DNA of 64,000 nt from Azolla caroliniana (lineage: Eukaryota; Polypodiophyta), in assembly GCA_043228905.1 (NCBI GenBank), contig JBHGNT010000008.1, positions 13,082,001-13,146,000 of the forward strand, in the 5' to 3' direction. Each line of letters opens with the position of its first letter. Within the stretch, counting starts at the first letter, position 1. The notes beneath the pieces were generated by a model. It was not told where the DNA came from. It saw nothing but the letters and a program-made list of their open reading frames with translations, and did not search any database. Both the position numbers and the translations under genes were made by a program. Positions 57,682-64,000 of this stretch are shown piece after piece.

Positions 57682-60600
57682 ATGCCGTATCCTTACCCAC
57701 GATACACCGACAGCCCCGATGCGGAGTCGCACATCCGTGCCTTCGTGTCCACCTGGCAGGCCAATCACTCAACACAACGACTCTCACCTGCCGAAATCGA
57801 GGCCTCAGAAATTGCCGAGTTTACGCTATCCCTTGATGGACCAGTTGCGCGATGGTATTCTGGCCTCGACACAGGGGAGTTTGCCACCTTCCATGACGTT
57901 CGCACGCAGTTCCTAGAACTGTTCCATCTCGAGGTGCCCAAACGAGAATTGCTTCGACAGTTCTTTTCCATGTGACAAGAACCGCACGAGACGGTCACAC
58001 AATTTACGATCCGGTTCCGGGATCTCTACAGACAAGTGGCCAACGATGTCTTTGCACAGCACATTCCGGACGCATTCTAGTCCAGCCTACGGGAGCCTCT
58101 ATGGATGACTCTCGCACTTACTAATTTTGCCAACCAAATGATCGAGCAAGTCATAGCGCGCGTCCTCGTCCTCGATCGGACTCAGCAAAGCACGACTTTC
58201 TCTATGAGTTCACTGCAAAGCACCCTTCCCCAGGAGCACAATCACTTCCGCCAAGCCCTCCAATGCATAGTTTGCTTGGGATCAGGCCATCTGGCCCTCG
58301 AATGTCCTCACCGGCCACAATGTCCGATCTGCCAGTCCCGATCTCACACTGTCGAGCACTGTGAATACAATATGCTCAACCGCACAACGACAGCCCTGGT
58401 TCGCCAAATCGAGCCCAGGGATACATACTCTCGTCAGGACGAGTGACAATCCTACTGGAACCAGGATAACCAACGACCCCGATCGCCGGATAGACGACGC
58501 CGTAACGACGATTACCGTCGGGACGACGACCGTTACTGAAACAACAACCGATGAAGATCGGACGACCGCCGTGATCGCTATCATGATGACCAGTATCGGG
58601 CAAACGACGATTATGATCGGAATGAAGATGATCGGGATGACTGATACGATTAGAGAAATTTCCGTTATGATTGGCGCAGCTCTCACCGAGGATCACGCAA
58701 TAACAGAAGGAATAACGAAAACCGTCGTCGGGACCCCCCGCACAATGAACCGCGCAGCTCGAACGTGCCCTAGACCAACCCACAAACACACGAGGCCAGG
58801 AATCAACCGCACCCCCCCAGACACATAGATCGGGCTGGCACCAGCAACTCGGCCGACGTTACCTACTTCAAGTGCAACCAACCCGGTCACTACGCTATGC
58901 AATGCCCAACAACAGACCGTGGAAAGGTTCCTGCCGTGAATAGTATTATGGCCGACGTACAAAACGTCACAACACGCAGCAAAGCCCAGGCTACCCCATG
59001 GAAAGTACAGGATGAAGTCTGGCAAGTAGCCAAAGAATGGATGGATACGGCCAATAAAAACAATGTGGTGCGAATGCAAACAGAAATGGGAGACACGATC
59101 ATCGGAGCAACACAGTCCTCGGCACCATCCACGTTGATAGAAGATGACCAGCTGTGGGATGCCCTTACCAATTCTAGGATCTCCTTGCCTTTGCATAAAC
59201 TCTTACCACTCATGCCGCGTTTTCAGGACACCTTGGCTACACTCACGGCCAACACCCATTCCACCGCGCCACCTGTGCACCTGACCGAGCCAGGAATGGG
59301 TCCACCCCTCATGGATGCGCAGAATCCAGCCATAAAAATTATGATTAAAGGAAGGGACCTGCACGGGTGCATAATCGACGGCGGCTCTGGCGTGAATGTC
59401 ATCAACGAGGCTACCTGTCATAAACTCGGCCTGAATCAATGGGAACCTTGCCCCTTTTGGCTTCGGATGGCCGACACACGATCGGTTCGCCCCATCGGAT
59501 TAATCTGCCACCTCGACTTTACTCTAGGAGGCCACATGTTCACTATCTCGGCCGTTGTATTACGACTCGAAGCACAGGGGGCTTACGCAATTTTACTGGG
59601 CAGACCATGGTTGTGCACAACAAATATCAAACAACATTGGCAGCGCAACATGATCTCGTTTCGCCGAGGAAAGACCAAGGTCCGGATCATAACCGAAGAA
59701 CGCATAACCACGCCCCACAACACCTCGCCGTTATACGCGGAAGGGGTGCACATGCTCGACGGGTTAGCCGATGACGAGGTGGATGAATTCCTAGAAGACC
59801 ATCCCACTATCATACCTCTCTTCAAAATCGACGCCATGACGGCCGTCGGCACACCTCTAGACGAGGAAGTCACGGTGAATACACCTCCCTAGGATGAACC
59901 TGATCCCACCACCATCGCAAAATTACGACATGCTCGGGACGCTTTTGAACGTGAACTCGCCCTCTCCCAATGAGTGAAGGCATCAACGCTCGAAACACTG
60001 AACCTCGGTTCAGACGAGAACCCTCACACCCTACAGATTGCTAATAACTTACTAGCCGGCGAACGAGCAACCCTCATACATTTACTCACCGATTACCGGG
60101 ATGTATTCGCATGGTCTTACACGGATATGAAGGGTTTGGACCCACAATACTACCAACACCAGATCCATCTTCTCCCAGACCCTCGGCCGGTTCAGCAAAG
60201 ACGATACCGAATGAACCCAAATTATGCGGCTAAGGTCAAGGAAGAGATAGACAAGCTCCTCTGAGTCGGGTTCATACGACCTGTAAAACGCGCCAAATGG
60301 TTAAGCCCAATCGTAGTCGTCCCCAAGAAAAACGGGAAAATCCGAGTCTGTGTCGACTACCGCAAGCTTAATACTGCAACGGTCACGGATGGATTCCCTC
60401 TTCCGTTCACAGATAGCGTTCTCGACACGATGGCAGGTCACGAATGCTACAACTTTCTAGATAGGTTCAGTGGTTACAACCAAATCAGATTGCACCCAAA
60501 TGATCAAGAGAAAACAACATTTGTCACGGAATGGGGTGTTTTCGTGGCAGAAGTAATGATGTTCGGTTTAAAAACGGTGTCGGCCACGTTCCAATGCATC

Positions 60601-62841
60601 ATCACCAAAAATTTTAACGAGTATATCCCGGCGTTCATGCAAGTCTTTCTCGATGACTTCACCATATATGGTCAGCGACTGGAACACATGACCCAGTTAC
60701 GTCTCTGTCTTGATCGAAGTTGCCAGGCTCGGTTAAGTTTAAACCCGGCAAAATGCGCCTTCTTGGTCACAAGCGGCAACCTACTCGGGCATATCGTCAG
60801 TCAAGAAGGTATCGCCATGGACCCAGATAAAGTGCAAGCCATCCTAAACGCCCCCACACCCTCGAATGCAAAAGGCTTCAACCCGTTTTTGGAACAAGTC
60901 CAATGGCACAGCCAGATGATACGCCACTTGGCCGATTTCGCGACAACACTACACGCAGTGGTGCATCGACTCCCCTTTCAATGGACTTCAATCGAGGACA
61001 AGGCTTACCAAGGATTGAAATTAATGCTCTCGCATGCCCCAGTTGTACAACCCCCGATATGGTCGGAACCTTTTCACGTCTGCGTGGACGCATCAGATAT
61101 CGCCATCGGGAGCGCACTTATGCAATGCACGCCCCCAAATTGGTATCGGCTGGTGTATTATGCTAGCCGACATCTCTCGGCCGCAGAAAAGAACTATTCA
61201 ACCACAGAACGAGAGGCCCTCGGGATGATCTACAACATCAGTAAATTTCGGCATTACCTCTTAGGCCGAAAATTCACATTTCACGTCGATCACTCGGCCC
61301 TCCTTTACCTGGTCAATAAACAAGCCCTAACAGGTCGACTGACTCGATTGATTGTCCTATTGCAAGAGTTTGATTTTCATATACAACATCGACCCGGAGT
61401 CCAACATGCCGTCGCTGACTACGTAAGCCGCCTCGAGTCAGGAGACCCGACCGAGCCCACGTATGACGATTTCCCCGATGCCGGCTTATTTCATCTCACA
61501 ATGCTGCCAAACGACAAAGAAGATGAATGGATCACGGAGATGAACCATTTCCTTAGTACTGGCTTGTCTCCCGACCACATGGCCCTTGATGTACGGAAAC
61601 GACTCGCATTACATAGCCGCAACTTTTGTCTCGTTGCCAACATCCTCTACCACAAAGGCTCGGACGGAATATGGTGTCGGGCCATTCGACAATTTGAGAA
61701 GAAGGCCATCCTCCAAGAAGCCCACCTAGGAATCGCCGGCGGACACTACGCCGGAGAGTCCACGTCAAGGAAAGTATGGCAGAGTGGGTTATGGTGGCCT
61801 ACAACGAAAAAGGATGCCCACGAGTTCTGCCGACAGTGCGACTTGTGCCAACGGTTGGGCCAGCCGATAGAACAAGCTCGAATGTCGCACCAGCCCATTA
61901 TTCCATTGGAACCATTTCAAAAATGGGGGTTAGATTTTGTGGGACCCTTTAAACCAGTCGCGGCCCGAACCGGTAATAAGTATATCATCATGGCCATGGA
62001 CTACTGCACAAAATGGGTTGAGGCAAAGGCTTTACGAGACAACACGACAACATCCACGGCCAAATTCGTGTATGAACATCTTTGGTGCCGTTATGGATGC
62101 CCAATTGAGCTCGTTAGTGACCAAGGTGGGCACTTTATAAACCATATAATACGCGAGCTGATGACACACTACGCGGTGGTACATAAGAAAAGTACACCAT
62201 ACTACCCGCAGGCAAACGGATTGGCCGAATCAACTAACAAAATTCTCCAAACAATCCTGAAGAAGATCATCAACGAGAATCGCGCCAATTGGGATGACAA
62301 GCTCCAGAGTGCACTATGGGCTTATCGCAGTACATTCAAAACGAGCATTCAATCCACCCCCTTTCGGATGGCTTTTGGTCTCGAAGCCGTTATGCCCATC
62401 GAGTTCCAAGTTCATGTTAAAGCACGGCTCCCCGAGGCCCAATCCGAACAATTGAGGCTGGAACAACTCCTTGAACTTGGCAAGGACCGAGTGGCGAGCA
62501 TGGCCCAACTTGAACAGCGCCAACGACAATGGAAAGCCTTTGTGGACCGACATCGAAAAGGATTGGAACAAGAATTGATCATAGGCAAACCGGTCCACGT
62601 TTTCCAAACGTGACTCGGTGCTATGCCAGGAAAGTTACGATTTTGATGGTCCGGCCCCTTCTGGATTATTGACGAGTTTAACGGCACGTTCCAGCTTGGC
62701 ACCCTCGCCAGGGAAATTGTCAAAAGCTGGGTGAATGGATTCCAACTGCGACCGTACCAAGGAAATACCCCAGCTAACCCTTTCGCCAAGTCTCACGACA
62801 CAGACAATGCCACGAAGGAGGCCACGTGTCCCCCTTGGTAA
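57682..62841 (+). pseudogene. Gypsy-3 gag-pol, one frame with 13 premature stops
   Basis: A single frame of 1719 codons to TAA at 62839. Order: gag (ESHIRAFVSTWQANH, RWYSGLDTGEFATF); knuckles CIVCLGSGHLALEC and KCNQPGHYAMQC; Arg/Asp-rich stretch; protease IIDGGSGVNVI (59370s) and AILLGRPWL; RT (VVVPKKNGKIRVCVDYRKLN, FMQVFLDDFTIYG); RNase H (VCVDASDIAIGSALMQ, YSTTEREALGMIY); integrase (CDLCQRLGQ, LDFVGPF, SDQGGHF, NGLAESTNK) and tail FWIIDEFNGTFQLG. Premature stops: TGA at 57973, 58444, 58537, 58552, 58642, 59971, 60262, 62611, 62644; TAG at 58078, 58651, 58771, 59890. No frameshift was found. Lineage: Ty3/gypsy without chromodomain, possibly Tat-like. Confidence 0.9.
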
Positions 62842-63515
62842 GAACCCACCAACATTCCAAAGTAGACATTAGGTAGGATTAGGCATAGTTTTAGCAATTA
62901 GTTAGTTCCACCTACACCACCTACCACATCGCCCAAATCACGTCATGTTTAGAGGCACACATTAGTCACTTTGACATTCACTTAAGTATTTAAAGGCACA
63001 TGCACAACACCCAAGGCAAAGCACCAACTCTCTAGGACACGTGGCCATAATATCCTATTATGGCATGCATGCCCAAGAATCTCCAAGCTCCTCTTCATGC
63101 ACAAAACCCTAGGCGTTCGCTAAAAAACAGTTACCCCAAGCCCACCCCACACACAGACGTTTTCTTGCACACCCAGCTTTCATCGCTCCCACGCTCTCAA
63201 GCCTCCTCTCGCTCTCAGCGCGTCCATCGCTCCCACCGCTCTTGCTCACAAGCCCTCTCTTGTCCTCGTAGCCCCTCTGCCGCACCACAACCATCTCCTT
63301 CCCTCACTCTCTCTTGGCCTGGTCGAATCCTCCTTCCCCAATCTTCCACACAGCAGAACCCCGAGTCCATTATGCCTCTTGCAGCTTCATAGGAAACCTG
63401 CTCCTGGCTTCAGGAACGAGGATTGGGTGGTTATTTAAAGGTGATCGATGCCCCTGCACACCCTGATGCCTAAGCAGTCACACACTGAATTCACCCAGAC
63501 ACAATCACCAACAAT
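62842..63515 (+). other. Region between Gypsy-3 pol and the next ORF
   Basis: Non-coding by inspection. Two TATTTAAAGG motifs (near 62986 and 63433) could be TATA boxes, and the stretch at 63100-63360 is C-rich. The ORF at 63060-63392 is Ser/Pro/Arg-biased and is not called. Confidence 0.5.
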
Positions 63516-64000
63516 ATGATTCGTGCTGCCTTGGACCTGAAGCGAGGAGGTGATCATGAAGTCGAGATTCCCCCTTCCACGACCCTAAAGGAATACTTTG
63601 GTGCATATTCCATATCTAGTAAAGCCTATCGCACCTACAGTGGATCCAACACGGCATTCGGAGAACTCGCTCGCATCCTGATGGAGTACGCGTTCGTGCA
63701 TACCAACCCTACAAGTATGCCAAAGAGCAAAGAGTCGATCATTATTAGTGCCTACGAGGTAAACAAAATCAACTGGGGAATCATCACAGGCGAAGGAATC
63801 TGTGCGGCACTCAAATCCTTCCAAACCGGTAAGCATTTGCTGCCTGTGATCAATCGCTTCGTTACAGTCCTCTACCCACCTCCTTCGGTTTCCCCTCGTT
63901 GCATCCTGACCTCTCCACCACCACCAAGGAAACAACGAGAGACGATGTTGGAGATAACCCAGGAAGAATGGGAAGATCCCTCATCTTCTCCACCTCCCTC
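63516..64000 (+). CDS. Unidentified ORF, open at the window edge
   Basis: ATG at 63516 opens at least 161 codons with no stop. The protein starts MIRAALDLKRGGDHEVEIPP and includes LKEYFGAYSISSKAYRTYSG, FGELARILMEYAFVHTNP and NKINWGIITGEGICAALKSF. It ends in a Pro/Ser-rich, basic stretch (PPPPRKQRETMLEITQEEW). I recognise no domain. It lies 0.67 kb downstream of Gypsy-3 pol, same strand, different frame. Some non-chromoviral gypsy lineages carry an additional ORF at this place, so it may be an accessory gene of Gypsy-3; a captured host sequence is the alternative. Unlike pol it shows no stops so far. Confidence 0.5.
   Translation, partial: MIRAALDLKRGGDHEVEIPPSTTLKEYFGAYSISSKAYRTYSGSNTAFGELARILMEYAFVHTNPTSMPKSKESIIISAYEVNKINWGIITGEGICAALKSFQTGKHLLPVINRFVTVLYPPPSVSPRCILTSPPPPRKQRETMLEITQEEWEDPSSSPPP

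Larger units (their letters stand above)
56916..64000 (+). mobile_element. Gypsy-3: non-chromoviral Ty3/gypsy, decayed by stops (runs off window)
   Basis: A 5' LTR (about 56916-57352) precedes a leader and a single-frame gag-pol (57682-62841) on the plus strand: gag, zinc knuckles, protease, RT, RNase H, integrase, no chromodomain. A further open frame starts at 63516. The 3' LTR is not in the window. It truncates Copia-6. Confidence 0.85.

Noticed and set aside
57330-57836. 168-codon ORF over the Gypsy-3 leader and gag start
   Set aside because: It is in a different frame from the recognised gag and has no similarity.
63060-63392. 110-codon ORF upstream of the terminal ORF
   Set aside because: Ser/Pro/Arg-biased reading of a C-rich tract; no domain and no support.

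Overview
The window is nuclear DNA of a land plant with a large, repeat-packed genome. Two host genes sit in about 9 kb (11.5-18.9 kb). Almost everything else is retrotransposons, many nested inside one another. The host genes have GT-AG introns, and the Copia elements have plant-type tRNA-iMet primer sites. The adenosine kinase is clearly plant-type but not especially close to well-known flowering-plant proteins, so a fern or lycophyte cannot be excluded. No species is claimed.

Layout. 0.3-7.9 kb: an old, internally deleted Copia (Copia-1) carries a very young full-length Copia (Copia-2) and a solo LTR. 8.1-10.9 kb: an old LINE remnant. 11.5-12.3 kb: the last exon of an equilibrative nucleoside transporter (ENT). 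14.9-18.9 kb: a complete 13-exon adenosine kinase gene. 19.6-21.2 kb: an ancient Copia with an internal triplication. 21.2-31.5 kb: Copia-4 is cut by a Copia-5 LTR, which is cut by a Ty3/gypsy chromovirus (Gypsy-1). 31.5-34.9 kb: a LINE scrap and a non-coding LTR pair (LARD-like). 35.0-36.8 kb: a decayed, unidentified ORF with internal peptide repeats. 36.8-56.9 kb: Copia-6, containing Gypsy-2, whose 3' LTR is split by a LINE (LINE-2), which is itself split inside its RT catalytic motif by an intact young Copia (Copia-3). 56.9-64.0 kb: Gypsy-3, a non-chromoviral Ty3/gypsy, followed by an unidentified ORF that runs off the window.

How the genes relate. ENT proteins move nucleosides across membranes and adenosine kinase converts adenosine (and cytokinin ribosides) to monophosphates. 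The two genes lie 2.6 kb apart on one strand and could act in the same salvage route, but the ENT gene is seen only from its last exon.

Most interesting signals. (1) Gypsy-1 and Gypsy-2 have fungal/vertebrate Tf1-sushi-like proteins. They lack an obvious tRNA primer site; instead the sequence next to the 5' LTR is complementary to the LTR segment about 32 nt downstream of its TATA box, and one paired position differs in a matching way between the two elements. This looks like Tf1-style self-priming in a plant. (2) The Gypsy-3 polyprotein keeps one frame for 5.16 kb and is broken only by 13 stops, all TGA or TAG and never TAA, as expected from deamination of methylated CG and CHG sites. (3) The chromovirus LTRs carry an antisense tRNA-like Pol III A-box/B-box module at their outer end.
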